From Methylomicrobium lacus_A (GTDB lineage: Bacteria; Pseudomonadota; Gammaproteobacteria; Methylococcales; Methylomonadaceae): a stretch of 64,000 nt of DNA. Numbering within the stretch: the first letter of the stretch is position 1; every line of letters starts with the position of its first letter. This document shows positions 9,954-18,519 of this stretch, piece after piece. The DNA lies in assembly GCF_041897535.1 (NCBI RefSeq), contig NZ_CP169217.1, positions 1,922,001 through 1,986,000 of the forward strand, written 5' to 3'. The notes under the pieces were generated by a model. It was not told the origin of the DNA. It saw only the letters and a program-made list of their open reading frames with translations, and did no database searches. The position numbers and the translations under genes are program-made.

Positions 9954-10163
9954 ATGTCAGATCTGGTTACAGGCACCGTTAAATGGTTCAATGATGAAAA
10001 GGGCTTTGGTTTCATCGCCCAGGAAGGTGGCAAGGATGTTTTTGTTCACCACAGCGCGATTAACGGCACTGGCCGGAAAACGTTACGCGAAGGCCAAAAA
10101 GTCACGATGAAAGTGACTCAAGGCCAAAAAGGGCCGCAAGCCGAGAATGTAACGGCTGTCTAA
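9954..10163 (+). CDS. CspA-family cold-shock protein
   Basis: A 69-aa single OB-fold nucleic-acid-binding protein. RNP1 (KGFGFI) and RNP2 (VFVHH) are both present, in the order GTVKWFNDEKGFGFI then DVFVHHSAI. The frame is open 30 codons further upstream to 9864, but family length and the MSDLVTGTVKWFN start support 9954. An unusually long leader of about 100 nt separates it from the preceding gene, as in cold-regulated csp mRNAs, which fold differently in the cold. An intrinsic terminator follows directly. It is probably an RNA chaperone; whether it is truly cold-induced is not shown. Confidence 0.95.
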   Translation: MSDLVTGTVKWFNDEKGFGFIAQEGGKDVFVHHSAINGTGRKTLREGQKVTMKVTQGQKGPQAENVTAV

Positions 10164-10172
10164 ACCAGATCA

Positions 10173-10206
10173 AACCCGCCCAAGAGCATCTTAGGCGGGT
10201 TTTTTA
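10173..10206 (+). terminator. Intrinsic terminator of the cold-shock gene
   Basis: An 8-bp stem (AACCCGCC / GGCGGGTT) with a 13-nt loop is followed by a T-run (TTTTTT), starting 10 bp after the csp stop codon. Confidence 0.9.
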
Positions 10207-10806
10207 TTATGGTTTGACTACCTCGGTACACCGAGGTCGCTGATTCCTTAGCCGCCCGACGGCATCGGCGAATCCGCCAATGCCGTCGGGTTATTTGCGC
10301 ACGCGCATCATCCCGTCTCGAACGCTGATGACTCAGGCAGGGCAGCGAGCAACGACAGAGCGTCCCCTTCCCCATCTGCCCAGGCATTGCGTCTCGCAGA
10401 AGGCAGCGGCGTGCTCATCGGTAGAGTTACTGCCGCGCGGTAGCGTCCGAGCCGAAAACTTGCACCTCCAAAAAAACCACCGTTCACCCGACAAGCGGAT
10501 ACTCGCGCTTACCTACGGCATCGCCGCAACATCATGAGTTCGCGATATCAACGCCGTTGTGTCGCCATACCGCCAAAACTCGACCGCTCATGGGACATTC
10601 GGTTCGCGGAAGCCAACGCGATCTCGAGCCCTCACTCGCTCCGTTACCCCAAAAATCACCCTGCGCCGGCAAAACGCTGCCGGAGAGACTGAGAGAGCGC
10701 ACGGATTTGTTGTAGAATGACCAGCTTTTGGGTTCCGCCCGCGGCAAGATGCCCGATCGCGCCGCTTCCCCGCGCAAAACCCGCAAACCAAGCATCGAAG
10801 CCTTCC
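10207..10806. other. 600-bp gene-free region with two hairpins before nth
   Basis: No convincing coding frame was found; short frames on both strands look random. Two palindromes are visible. At 10221-10236, CCTCGG and CCGAGG flank a 4-nt loop. At 10255-10290, CCCGACGGCAT and ATGCCGTCGGG enclose a smaller GGCG/CGCC stem. The rest is GC-rich and unassigned; a small RNA cannot be excluded. Confidence 0.5.
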
Positions 10807-11445
10807 ATGAATGCAAGCAAACGACTGGCGATTTTTGACCGGCTGGCCGAGGCGACCCCCGAACCGACCACCGAACTGCAATACAGTACGCCGTTTGAGT
10901 TATTGGTCGCCGTCGTCCTGTCCGCCCAGGCGACCGACAAAGGCGTCAATAAGGCCACCGCCAAACTGTTTCCGGTTGCGAATACCCCGGAAGCCCTTCT
11001 GGCGCTCGGCCTGGACGGACTGAAGGAGTTCATCAAAACGATCGGCCTGTTCAACAGCAAGGCCGCCAACATCATCGCGCTGTGCCGCCAGCTTCTCGAC
11101 CTGCATCACGGCGAAGTGCCGGCCACGCGCGAAGCCCTCGAAGCGCTGCCCGGCGTCGGGCGCAAGACCGCCAATGTGATTCTGAACACCGCCTTCGGCC
11201 ACGCGACGATCGCGGTCGACACGCATATCTTTCGCGTCGCGAATAGGACCGGCCTTGCGCCCGGCAAGAACGTGCGCGAAGTCGAAGAAAAACTCGATAA
11301 ATGGACGCCCGGAAAACACAAGAAGGACGCGCACCATTTATTGATACTGCACGGCCGTTATACCTGCACGGCCCGCAAACCGAAATGCCCCGTCTGCGTG
11401 ATCGAAGACCTGTGCGAATACCGGGACAAAACCCCGAGCCTCTGA
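10807..11445 (+). CDS. nth: Endonuclease III (DNA glycosylase/AP lyase)
   Basis: Base-excision repair enzyme that removes oxidised pyrimidines and nicks the abasic site. The 212-aa product matches E. coli Nth (211 aa). The helix-hairpin-helix LPGVGRKTA holds catalytic K120, VDTHIFRVANR holds catalytic D138, and the C-terminus has the CX6CX2CX5C iron-sulfur motif. The frame extends 30 codons upstream to 10717, but that part (Pro/Ala-rich) does not belong to the family, so I place the start at MNASKRLAIF. It appears monocistronic. Confidence 0.97.
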   Translation: MNASKRLAIFDRLAEATPEPTTELQYSTPFELLVAVVLSAQATDKGVNKATAKLFPVANTPEALLALGLDGLKEFIKTIGLFNSKAANIIALCRQLLDLHHGEVPATREALEALPGVGRKTANVILNTAFGHATIAVDTHIFRVANRTGLAPGKNVREVEEKLDKWTPGKHKKDAHHLLILHGRYTCTARKPKCPVCVIEDLCEYRDKTPSL

Positions 11446-11573
11446 GCGGAATGCAGATTGATAACTGAATCGCTAAAGCCGCTCCCACTCCGCATCGCGC
11501 CAATCCAATTGGCAACCTGCGAGCGATCCGTTATGATTGCAGGCTTGCACAGGCCACTCCTGCCGCCGCCCTT

Positions 11574-12062
11574 ATGACCGAAAACCCGCACGACGCCGCC
11601 GACGCTTACCGGCAATTGCTCGATGTACAGCAAACGCTGTTGCTGTCGACCTGTTCCGCCGATGCGCAGCCGGACATCAGTTATGCGCCTTTCGTGCGCG
11701 ATGTCGAGGGGCATTTCTACATCTTCATCAGCGCATTGGCCAAGCACACCCGCAACCTGCTGCAAAATCCGAAGGCCTCGGTCCTGTTCATCGAACCGGA
11801 AGCCGGCTGCCGCAACCTGTTCGCACGGGCCCGCATCGTTTTCAACTGCCGCGCCAGGACTATTGCCTCGGACGAGCCTGCCTATGACCGCCAACTGCTG
11901 GCGCTGGAAGACAAGTTCGGCAATGTGGTGGCGCTGCTGCGCACCCTGCCCGATTTTCACCTGATTGAACTGATGCCCGAAAGCGGGCAGTATGTCGCCG
12001 GCTTCGGCAAGGCCTATGCGATCGATTTGCAGAATAATACCCTGCGTCATCTCGGCAGTTAG
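11574..12062 (+). CDS. HugZ-like pyridoxamine-phosphate-oxidase-fold protein
   Basis: The 162-aa split-barrel protein reads LLSTCSADAQPDISYAPFV near the N-terminus, HTRNLLQNPKASVLFIE in the middle and YVAGFGKAYAIDL near the end. The last motif is typical of the HugZ/HutZ heme-utilisation group within the PNPOx-like fold. Members bind heme or flavin and some degrade heme. The longer DUF2470 domain found in HutZ relatives is absent. No heme uptake genes are next to it, so the role (heme handling or a general stress oxidoreductase) stays open. Confidence 0.8.
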   Translation: MTENPHDAADAYRQLLDVQQTLLLSTCSADAQPDISYAPFVRDVEGHFYIFISALAKHTRNLLQNPKASVLFIEPEAGCRNLFARARIVFNCRARTIASDEPAYDRQLLALEDKFGNVVALLRTLPDFHLIELMPESGQYVAGFGKAYAIDLQNNTLRHLGS

Positions 12063-12137
12063 CGCCGATGATGCCCTGTATTTTCATTCATGCCTGCCGC
12101 CGCAGGCCGTTTCCTCCCTTTGATTTTTGACACCACA

Positions 12138-12890
12138 ATGAACGACTCAATCGTCTATGCGCTCGATTTTGACGGCGTACTTTGCGACAGCGCGGTGGAA
12201 ACCGCGATGACCGGCTGGAAAGCCGCCGGCGAACTCTGGAACGACATGCCGAAGGCCGTTCCGACTATCCTCATCGACCAATTCCGGGCGGTCAGGCCGC
12301 TGATCGAGACCGGCTTCGAGGCGATATTGGCGATGCGACTGTTATTTCTGGGCGAGACCGTTGCCGGCATTTACGGAGATTACGCGACCAAAAGCCAGCG
12401 CCTGCTGGAAGAGCGGCAGGTCAGCACCGACACACTGAAACATCTGTTCGGCGCAACCCGCGACCGCTGGATTGCGGCCGACCCAGCCGAATGGATCGCG
12501 ATGAATCCGCTGTTTGACGGCATCGCGGAAAAACTGCGAAGACTCGGCAAAAAGAGCCCCTGGTATGTGGTGACCACCAAGCAGGAACGTTTCGTCAAAC
12601 AGATCCTGCAGGCCCATGCGATTGAACTGGAAGACGAGAAGATTTTCGGGCTGGACCGCAACCTGAGCAAGCCCGAGGTGCTGAAGGGGCTGTTGCAAAG
12701 CCATCCGGCCCAAACGCTTTATTTCGCCGAAGACCGCCTGCCGACGCTGCTGAACGTCAGGAAACACGCGGAACTGGATCCTGTGAAACTGATTTTCGCG
12801 TTATGGGGCTACAACACCCCCGAGGATAAAACGCTCGCCGCATCGCAGCCTTTCATGCTGCAAGGGCTTGAGGATTTCCTGGAAGCCTAG
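12138..12890 (+). CDS. HAD-superfamily hydrolase
   Basis: The 250-aa protein starts at MNDSIVYALDFDGVLCDS, where DFDGVLCDS is HAD motif I (both catalytic Asp). WYVVTTKQ is motif II, the lysine in KPEVLKG may serve motif III, and YFAEDRLPTL carries the motif IV acids. A large helical cap lies at about residues 25-130. The frame is open 16 codons upstream, but those residues precede the fold. Substrate unknown; these proteins are usually phosphatases. A strong bidirectional terminator follows. Confidence 0.87.
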   Translation: MNDSIVYALDFDGVLCDSAVETAMTGWKAAGELWNDMPKAVPTILIDQFRAVRPLIETGFEAILAMRLLFLGETVAGIYGDYATKSQRLLEERQVSTDTLKHLFGATRDRWIAADPAEWIAMNPLFDGIAEKLRRLGKKSPWYVVTTKQERFVKQILQAHAIELEDEKIFGLDRNLSKPEVLKGLLQSHPAQTLYFAEDRLPTLLNVRKHAELDPVKLIFALWGYNTPEDKTLAASQPFMLQGLEDFLEA

Positions 12891-12897
12891 GCCTGGC

Positions 12898-12932
12898 CTT
12901 TTATCGGAGGGGCAAAGCCCCTCCGATAAAAG
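12898..12932. terminator. Bidirectional intrinsic terminator
   Basis: A perfect 16-bp inverted repeat (CTTTTATCGGAGGGGC / GCCCCTCCGATAAAAG) with an AAA loop sits between two convergent genes. The A/T tails on both arms suit termination from either side. Confidence 0.9.
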
Positions 12933-12951
12933 CATTGTGCTTCTAAAAGCC

Positions 12952-13422
12952 TCAGGGTCTGCCGAAGAGCTGCGGTTCTTTAGGCTGCTGCTTTGCCTGC
13001 AGGCAATGGTACGCCGCATTTTCGTACTTGATCACCAAGGACTGGGTATTTTTATGTTCGTCGAGGAATTTTTCGGCTTCTTCGGCGGTCAGGTTTTTCA
13101 TCATGAAGGTCGCGATGCACATGCAGGGGCCTTCCCAGCGCGCCTTATCGGCTTCCTTGTCGGTCGATTTTTTCAACTCCCGATCGACGCATTGCGCCGC
13201 AAAATCGTGCTCGAATTTGTGTTTTTGCACATCGGTGACCGGCACATCATGCGTGTGATCGAACGGATTGTGCACATCGCCGACTGTCTGCATCTTTTCG
13301 GCTTCGCGCGCGCTCGGCGCCTGTTTGCCCTCGTCGTCCGAACAGGCCGTCAGCGTGAAGGCCAGCACCAGGCCGGCGCAGGCGGCCATCCAGGCAGGTT
13401 TATTCTGTGTTGAGTTTTTCAT
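12952..13422 (-). CDS. Putative lipoprotein of unknown function
   Basis: The 156-aa precursor has a basic N-terminus, a hydrophobic core (MAACAGLVLAF) and a lipobox LTAC at about residues 24-27, so it is predicted to be lipidated at that Cys and anchored in the envelope. The mature part is charged and helical, with three Cys (CVDREL, CMCIA). LTAEEAEKFLDEHK looks amphipathic. I do not recognise a family. It is monocistronic and convergent with the HAD gene. Confidence 0.75.
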   Translation of the reverse strand: MKNSTQNKPAWMAACAGLVLAFTLTACSDDEGKQAPSAREAEKMQTVGDVHNPFDHTHDVPVTDVQKHKFEHDFAAQCVDRELKKSTDKEADKARWEGPCMCIATFMMKNLTAEEAEKFLDEHKNTQSLVIKYENAAYHCLQAKQQPKEPQLFGRP

Positions 13423-13648
13423 ATTGAGATCTTCGCGGTTTCGTTATTATAGTCATGAAGGCGCCCGACCACTTGTGGCTGAATCCCGGCAAGCCGTTCT
13501 GTAAAAATGCTGAACTTTATCACTTTCTCAAGGCTTGATCTACTTTCCTCGCCGATAAAAAATCAGCTCGCAGAAAACACCCGCTCCAACCGGCCGCCGG
13601 CGTGAAGGTCTGGTATCATAAACATCCGCTCAATGCTCAGGAATAAGG

Positions 13649-14125
13649 ATGCTGCCGCAACTCGATACCACCCAAATCAACTCGGATCTGATGCTTCACC
13701 GCTCGATCATGGCGATCATGGCGGCCTGTTTGGCGGCCGTCGTCACGCTTTGCATCCTGCAAGGCGAACCCTGGCGTCTGCATTGGCCCGAAGAGCGCCT
13801 GACCACCTACCGCACACTGTTTTATGCGCTTGCGATCATCACCTTTCCGCTGACGAATCTGATCCGCTATATTCAAGTTCGCCTATGCCAAACGATGCCC
13901 GGAGACAAACCCGCAAAGCGCCGTTATCTGACGCCCGTGATCGTGTCGCTGGTGCTGGTCGAAAACATCGGCTGGCTGGGCGTGGCGCTATTCCTGCTCG
14001 GCGACGGTCTCAATACCCTATCAATCTTTGCAGGCCTTGCCGCGCTCGGCTTCATTTTGTACCGCCCCAAACCGTCCGAATATCTGAGCATCGTCGACGC
14101 GCTGGCGCGTAAAGACGATGCATGA
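13649..14125 (+). CDS. Hypothetical four-span membrane protein upstream of glcF-like gene
   Basis: The 158-aa protein has four hydrophobic segments (residues about 20-40, 58-72, 92-112 and 115-135) joined by short loops, ending in a charged tail (YLSIVDALARKDDA). Its stop overlaps the start of the iron-sulfur gene by 8 bp, so the two are probably translationally coupled. I do not recognise the family. The coupling suggests a membrane anchor or partner for the oxidoreductase, which is inference. Confidence 0.75.
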   Translation: MLPQLDTTQINSDLMLHRSIMAIMAACLAAVVTLCILQGEPWRLHWPEERLTTYRTLFYALAIITFPLTNLIRYIQVRLCQTMPGDKPAKRRYLTPVIVSLVLVENIGWLGVALFLLGDGLNTLSIFAGLAALGFILYRPKPSEYLSIVDALARKDDA

Positions 14126-15308
14126 ACTGTTAAAGGATGCCGACCTTTGCGTCAAATGCGGACTGTGCCTGCCGGATTGCCCGACCTATGCGCAAACCGG
14201 CAACGAAAACGAATCGCCGCGCGGCCGCATCGCGCTGATTCAGGGCTATGCGGGCGGCCATCTGGACGCGAGCCCGGCCTTGCTCGCCCCTATCGACCAC
14301 TGCCTGTTATGCAGGGCGTGCGAAAAAGCCTGTCCGGCCGAAGTGCCCTACGGCCGGCTGATCGACCGCTTTCGCGCTCGCACCCGCGCCTTGCGGCCTT
14401 TTTCGCCGGCCGTGGCGCTGCTCAAACGGATCGCGATCAATCCCACGCTTAAGCGCTGGGCACAAGCGGGCCTCCGCTTCCACCAAAGCCATGCGCTCAA
14501 ACGGCTCGGCCTGCTGCGCTTGCTGAATTTAGGGGCGATCAATCGGCTGCTGCCCGCCGAGAACATCCCCGCAGAACCGCTCAAAAGCGACTACCCAGCC
14601 TCCGGCAACGCCAAAGGCGAGGTCGGCCTGTTCACCGGCTGTCTCGGTGCCCTGCTGGACCCTGCAACGCTGCACGCGGCAATCCAATGCCTGACCGCGG
14701 CCGGTTTCGCCGTTCACATTCCTGCCGAACAAACCTGCTGCGGCGCGCTCGCGCAACATGACGGCGACGCGGATATAGCGGATCAACTGGCCAAGATCAA
14801 TGGCCGCGCCTTCGCGATGCCAAACCTGAGCGCGATCGTAACGGTCGCCTCCGGCTGCGGCGCGCAGCTGAAAGACTGTCAAAATGCCGATATGACGAGA
14901 AAGGTGGTCGATGTGAGCCGGTTTTTAGCCGAAAACGCCGATTTTTCGGACCGACTCATCCCGCTTGCTGCCACCGTCTGCCTCCATACCCCGTGTTCGC
15001 TGAAAAACGTGATGCGCGAGGAACAAGGCGCTTTGGCTTTATTGCGGCAAATTCCCGAACTGAAGGTGATCGAGCTGCCGAAAACAACGCATTGCTGCGG
15101 CGCGGCGGGCAGTTACGTGTTGAAATACCCCGAAATGGCGGATACGCTGGCGGATCAGGTACTGGAAGCGGTCATCGCGACGCAAGCCGACACATTGATC
15201 ACATCGAATATCGGCTGCGCGCTGCATCTGGCGGCCGGATTGAAGGAGAGAGGAAAAACCATACAGGCGCTGCACCCGCTGGTATTGCTGGCGCGGCAAC
15301 TGCCGTGA
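14118..15308 (+). CDS. glcF: GlcF-like glycolate oxidase iron-sulfur subunit
   Basis: The 396-aa protein has two ferredoxin-type CX2CX2CX3CP clusters (CVKCGLCLPDCP and CLLCRACEKACP) within the first 75 residues. Two CCG-domain motifs follow (CCGALAQHDGD and CCGAAGSYVLKYP). This is the layout of GlcF and the related LutA/GlpC subunits, close in length to E. coli GlcF (407 aa). GlcF passes electrons from the flavin subunits GlcD/GlcE to quinone, oxidising glycolate to glyoxylate. No glcD or glcE lies beside it, so partner subunits are elsewhere and another hydroxy-acid substrate is possible. Confidence 0.88.
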   Translation: MHELLKDADLCVKCGLCLPDCPTYAQTGNENESPRGRIALIQGYAGGHLDASPALLAPIDHCLLCRACEKACPAEVPYGRLIDRFRARTRALRPFSPAVALLKRIAINPTLKRWAQAGLRFHQSHALKRLGLLRLLNLGAINRLLPAENIPAEPLKSDYPASGNAKGEVGLFTGCLGALLDPATLHAAIQCLTAAGFAVHIPAEQTCCGALAQHDGDADIADQLAKINGRAFAMPNLSAIVTVASGCGAQLKDCQNADMTRKVVDVSRFLAENADFSDRLIPLAATVCLHTPCSLKNVMREEQGALALLRQIPELKVIELPKTTHCCGAAGSYVLKYPEMADTLADQVLEAVIATQADTLITSNIGCALHLAAGLKERGKTIQALHPLVLLARQLP

Positions 15309-15380
15309 ACATTGCGCAGCGCCTCGATGAGGCGTTGCTGTCGGCGTTCCCAGGCAGAACATGAGAACGCCCAAAAGCGC

Positions 15381-16190
15381 TTAATCCGCCACCTTGATCT
15401 TTTTACGGCGATAGTTGTGTCCGTAAAAAATTTCGGTGACTTCGGTTTGCAGCTTCTTTTCGATTTCCGCTTTTTGAATCTCGTTCAAATTGCTTTCTTT
15501 TTCGAACAGGTAATTTTCGAGCTCGAACTCCTTCAACATCATCTTGGTGTGGAAGATGTTTTCCTGATACACGTTCACGTCGATCATCTGATACAGTTCC
15601 TGCGTATCCTTCGCGATATAGTTCTGGATCGAGGTGATGTTGTGATCGATATAATGCTTCTTGCCGGTGATGTCGCGGGTAAAGCCGCGCACCCGGTAGT
15701 CCATGATCACGATGTCCGACTCGAAGCTGTGAATCAGATAATTCAGCGCTTTCAACGGGGAAATGCGGCCGCAGGTCGACACGTCGATGTCCGCCCGGAA
15801 CGTGCTGATGCCGTTGTCGGGATGGCTCTCGGGGTAGGTGTGCACCGTGATATGGCTTTTATCGAGGTGAGCCAGCACGGTGTCGGGCAAGGGGCCCGGC
15901 GTCTGGCTGTTCATGTTGCCGGGCGGCATCACATCGCCTTCCGAAATCAACATCGTCACGCTGGCGCCCTGCGGCTCGTAATCCTGATGCGCGATATTCA
16001 GGATCTGCGCGCCGATGATGTCGGCCACATCCTTCAAAATTTGCGTCAGGCGGTCGGCATTATAGGCTTCATCGATATACCCGATATAAGCCTGCTGCTG
16101 CTCGGCCGGTGCATAACAAACATCATAGATATTGAAACTCAGCGACTTCGTCAGGTTGTTAAAGCCGTGTAATTGCAATTTGTTTTTCAA
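15381..16190 (-). CDS. speD: S-adenosylmethionine decarboxylase proenzyme
   Basis: Decarboxylates S-adenosylmethionine to supply the aminopropyl group for spermidine. The 269-aa proenzyme matches the E. coli type (264 aa). Self-cleavage is expected between K111 and S112 (LDKSHITVHTYPE), making the pyruvoyl group on the new N-terminal Ser. The conserved DIDVSTCGRISPLKALNYLI block is present. It starts 4 bp after the OsmC/YhfA stop, so the pair is an operon. Its by-product methylthioadenosine feeds the methionine-salvage route represented by mtnBDC near 56 kb. Confidence 0.97.
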   Translation of the reverse strand: MKNKLQLHGFNNLTKSLSFNIYDVCYAPAEQQQAYIGYIDEAYNADRLTQILKDVADIIGAQILNIAHQDYEPQGASVTMLISEGDVMPPGNMNSQTPGPLPDTVLAHLDKSHITVHTYPESHPDNGISTFRADIDVSTCGRISPLKALNYLIHSFESDIVIMDYRVRGFTRDITGKKHYIDHNITSIQNYIAKDTQELYQMIDVNVYQENIFHTKMMLKEFELENYLFEKESNLNEIQKAEIEKKLQTEVTEIFYGHNYRRKKIKVAD

Positions 16191-16194
16191 TTCA

Positions 16195-16614
16195 TTAAAC
16201 CTCGATCACTTCAAAATCATGGGTGATTTCCACCCCTGCCTTACCCAGCATTATCGATGCGGAGCAATATTTTTCCGCCGACAATTTGACGGCTCTTTCG
16301 ACCACCGCTTCCTTCAAATTGCGGCCCTTGACGATGAAATGCAGGTGAATTTTACTGAACACGGCCGGCACCGCATCGACGCGTTCGGCCGTCAGTTCGG
16401 CCACGCAATCGACGATGTCATTCTTGCCCTTTTGCAGAATCTGCACGACATCAAATGACGAACAGCCGCCCACGCCCAGCAACAGCATTTCCATCGGACG
16501 CAAGCCCATATTCCGTCCACCGTGGTCGGGCGGACCGTCCATCACGACCGCGTGACCGCTGCCGGATTCGCCGACAAACATCACGCCGTCAACCCATTTG
16601 ACAGTCGCTTTCAT
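16195..16614 (-). CDS. OsmC-family protein, YhfA type
   Basis: The 139-aa OsmC/Ohr-fold protein has the two reactive Cys in VGGCSSFDVV (C51) and AEKYCSAS. The opening MKATVKWVDGVMFVGES closely follows E. coli YhfA. The frame reaches 14 codons upstream (to 16656), but the family starts at MKATVKW. OsmC relatives reduce organic hydroperoxides; the YhfA branch is not characterised. It is the first gene of a two-gene operon with speD. Confidence 0.92.
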   Translation of the reverse strand: MKATVKWVDGVMFVGESGSGHAVVMDGPPDHGGRNMGLRPMEMLLLGVGGCSSFDVVQILQKGKNDIVDCVAELTAERVDAVPAVFSKIHLHFIVKGRNLKEAVVERAVKLSAEKYCSASIMLGKAGVEITHDFEVIEV

Positions 16615-17085
16615 TGCTTTTTTATCCCCGATAAAAAAAGACGCATAGAGTAGCACAGAAATGCGGATTGACAGAGATTCGATATTGATTTTTTTGTCAA
16701 AATCCCCTACGGCATCTATTCACTCTAATGCAATGAATCGGAAGGGAATACATCGAAGCTTAAGCCCTACCTTTTCACGCCTTCTTCTCCAACGTGAAGG
16801 GAGCTCACGCCGGATATTCTGAATAAAATCGGCCAAGAGCGGAAGTTCGGCTCACATCGCCTCAAATCGAGGGTCAAGGCATGCTGCCAGCATAAACCGG
16901 ATGAGTGACAGGAAGATGAAATATCAACTTGCCCACACAAGCCTCCGCCAGGAGGATAGCGCAAGCCGAGGGCTTTGAGGGATACAGGAAGGATCGGCGC
17001 GAATTTATTTTACATGAGGGGGGATCATGCAAATAAATCCGCGCCGATTGCTGTTGGCAGGAAAAATTAACCGGTAAAGGGCGGT
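16615..17085. other. Gene-free region upstream of the yhfA-speD operon
   Basis: About 470 bp with no supported coding frame; the short minus-strand frames at 16767-17164 have no family features. It holds the promoter of the yhfA-like gene and one long palindrome at 16993-17048, listed separately. Confidence 0.55.
16993..17048. repeat. Long imperfect palindrome
   Basis: The 18-nt arms (ATCGGCGCGAATTTATTT and AAATAAATCCGCGCCGAT) pair at 17 of 18 positions, and the spacer contains a second inverted pair (CATGA / TCATG). It lies 37 bp after the stop of the minus-strand secreted-protein gene. It could terminate that transcript, but no T-run follows on either strand, so a REP-like or other palindromic element is equally possible. 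Confidence 0.6.
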
Positions 17086-17448
17086 TTAGCTCTTGCCCGG
17101 AATCAGACCCGCCGTGCCGGGTTTCAGGCGCTTGCAGGTCACGACGACATCTTCGACGTGGCATTGTTTTTTACCCGCATCGGCGCCTGTACATTCCGTA
17201 CAAACGGGCTTACCATTGTCTTTGACTTCGGAAACATACCAGCCGTAGCCCTGGGTTTGGCAAAAACGTTTGCTGTAGTTATTAATATTATATGGTTTGG
17301 TCGCTTTCGCGATCGCTTCAGACTCGGCCGCGCAACCGGGCGAAGGCAGGGTGTTGGCCATCAAGTCTCTGAAAATGTATTCGGATGCCGAAGCGCCGCC
17401 GGAAAATACGGCCAAGGCGACGATCAGCCAAGTAAAATTACGTTTCAT
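17086..17448 (-). CDS. Small secreted Cys-containing protein, unknown function
   Basis: The 120-aa precursor has a Sec signal peptide (MKRNFTWLIVALAVFSGGASAS, cleavage after ASA likely). The mature part has six Cys (PGCAAE, RFCQT, PVCTEC, QCHVED, VTCKRL), enough for three disulfides, and several aromatic residues (GYGWYV). A ribosome site (TAGGAGAAAC) precedes the start. I do not recognise the family. Envelope or extracellular location is inferred from the signal peptide and Cys pattern. Confidence 0.72.
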   Translation of the reverse strand: MKRNFTWLIVALAVFSGGASASEYIFRDLMANTLPSPGCAAESEAIAKATKPYNINNYSKRFCQTQGYGWYVSEVKDNGKPVCTECTGADAGKKQCHVEDVVVTCKRLKPGTAGLIPGKS

Positions 17449-17631
17449 AGTTTCTCCTATTCGGAATGTTTAAGAGCTAAACTGCGCTCCATCTTGACCG
17501 AACATGAAGCCGATCAATAAAACGCGCATGCAGCCAAATGCGTCGCACACCGTCACCGCGCCAATCACTCCCGGCACGGCCGAGTTAAATTGGCGCGCTT
17601 TTCCGCTAGCACAACGACAGCGTGTCAAGAA

Positions 17632-17814
17632 TCAATTCAGCACGCGAATATTCATGGATGTTTTTTCATCATCCGCCAATTGTTTAATAGGTTCGTATTT
17701 TTCGTTTTCGCTTTGCTTAACCATCAGGATACCGGTCACGATCACGAATACCGCGCAACCTACATACATCCAAAACCGGTCTTTAACTTGTACTTCTTCG
17801 CCAATACTGCTCAT
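17632..17814 (-). CDS. Small single-span membrane protein
   Basis: The 60-aa frame begins at the ATG at 17814, with GAGGTG about 6 nt upstream; a GTG three codons earlier is the alternative. It has one membrane span (YVGCAVFVIVTGILMV) flanked by an acidic/basic N-terminus (MSSIGEEVQVKDR) and a charged C-terminal tail. The clean topology and the ribosome site support it as a gene. Function unknown. Confidence 0.6.
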   Translation of the reverse strand: MSSIGEEVQVKDRFWMYVGCAVFVIVTGILMVKQSENEKYEPIKQLADDEKTSMNIRVLN

Positions 17815-17823
17815 ACTGTCCAC

Positions 17824-18519
17824 CTCGAATAGATAACCATTAATTATTGTGCCTTGAATCCGCCTGTAGCGTGTTTATTCAACCCTCAAGCCGACTTGGC
17901 TGCAGAGCGGATCACGTCCCGGTGATCCGTGTTTGGCAACCATTTGACGCCCAATCGCCTCAACGTTCCTTGCGCTACACCGGCATTCCGGCCGGCGGGG
18001 TTACAACGGATAAACCCAGGTTCATGCGAAAACTTGTCAGAAACCCAGCCCCTGAATTGTTCCTCGCTGCAACACGTCATTGACGCCGTTCGGGCGCTCA
18101 CTACATAATTGGAGTAACTCTCAATCCAAGATTCATCCCGAATCCATTCTCCTCATCGCGGCCAGCGTTTATATTTGTTATTTTCGCTCATTACGCCGCC
18201 GCGACCCGCACAACGAAAACTATCGCCATTTCCAATAGTAGTGAATCGATACTATAGTTGCAGTTATCCGCCGTGTCAATAAATTTCGAATCGAAATCAT
18301 AGAAATTCAATTTCTCCCGAAAAACTTCTGCTCGCGCCTTCCGAAGCGGATCGAAAACCGGCGCATGGCGGCCGCCGCATTGACCTCGCCGAAGCAAGCC
18401 GCATTGCAATGAGTACGGCGGCAAAGGCGCTTTTCTGCGATAATACCGCCGCCCGTTTAATCCCTGATTGACTGAAAACCTGGCAATAATCTCCACTTGA
18501 CTCGGTAAAACCATCTCCA
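17824..18519. other. Gene-free region upstream of zwf
   Basis: About 700 bp without a convincing gene; short frames on both strands (17847-18101, 18191-18539) lack recognisable features. It carries the zwf promoter. I looked for a HexR-type palindrome (TGTAATT...ATTACA) near zwf and did not find one. Confidence 0.5.

Noticed and set aside
10207..10806. A tRNA or small RNA gene in the gap before nth
   Set aside because: No cloverleaf or CCA-end pattern; only two simple hairpins. A small RNA cannot be excluded but is not supported.
18400..18519. HexR operator upstream of zwf
   Set aside because: I searched for the TGTAATT...ATTACA-type palindrome and found nothing close.
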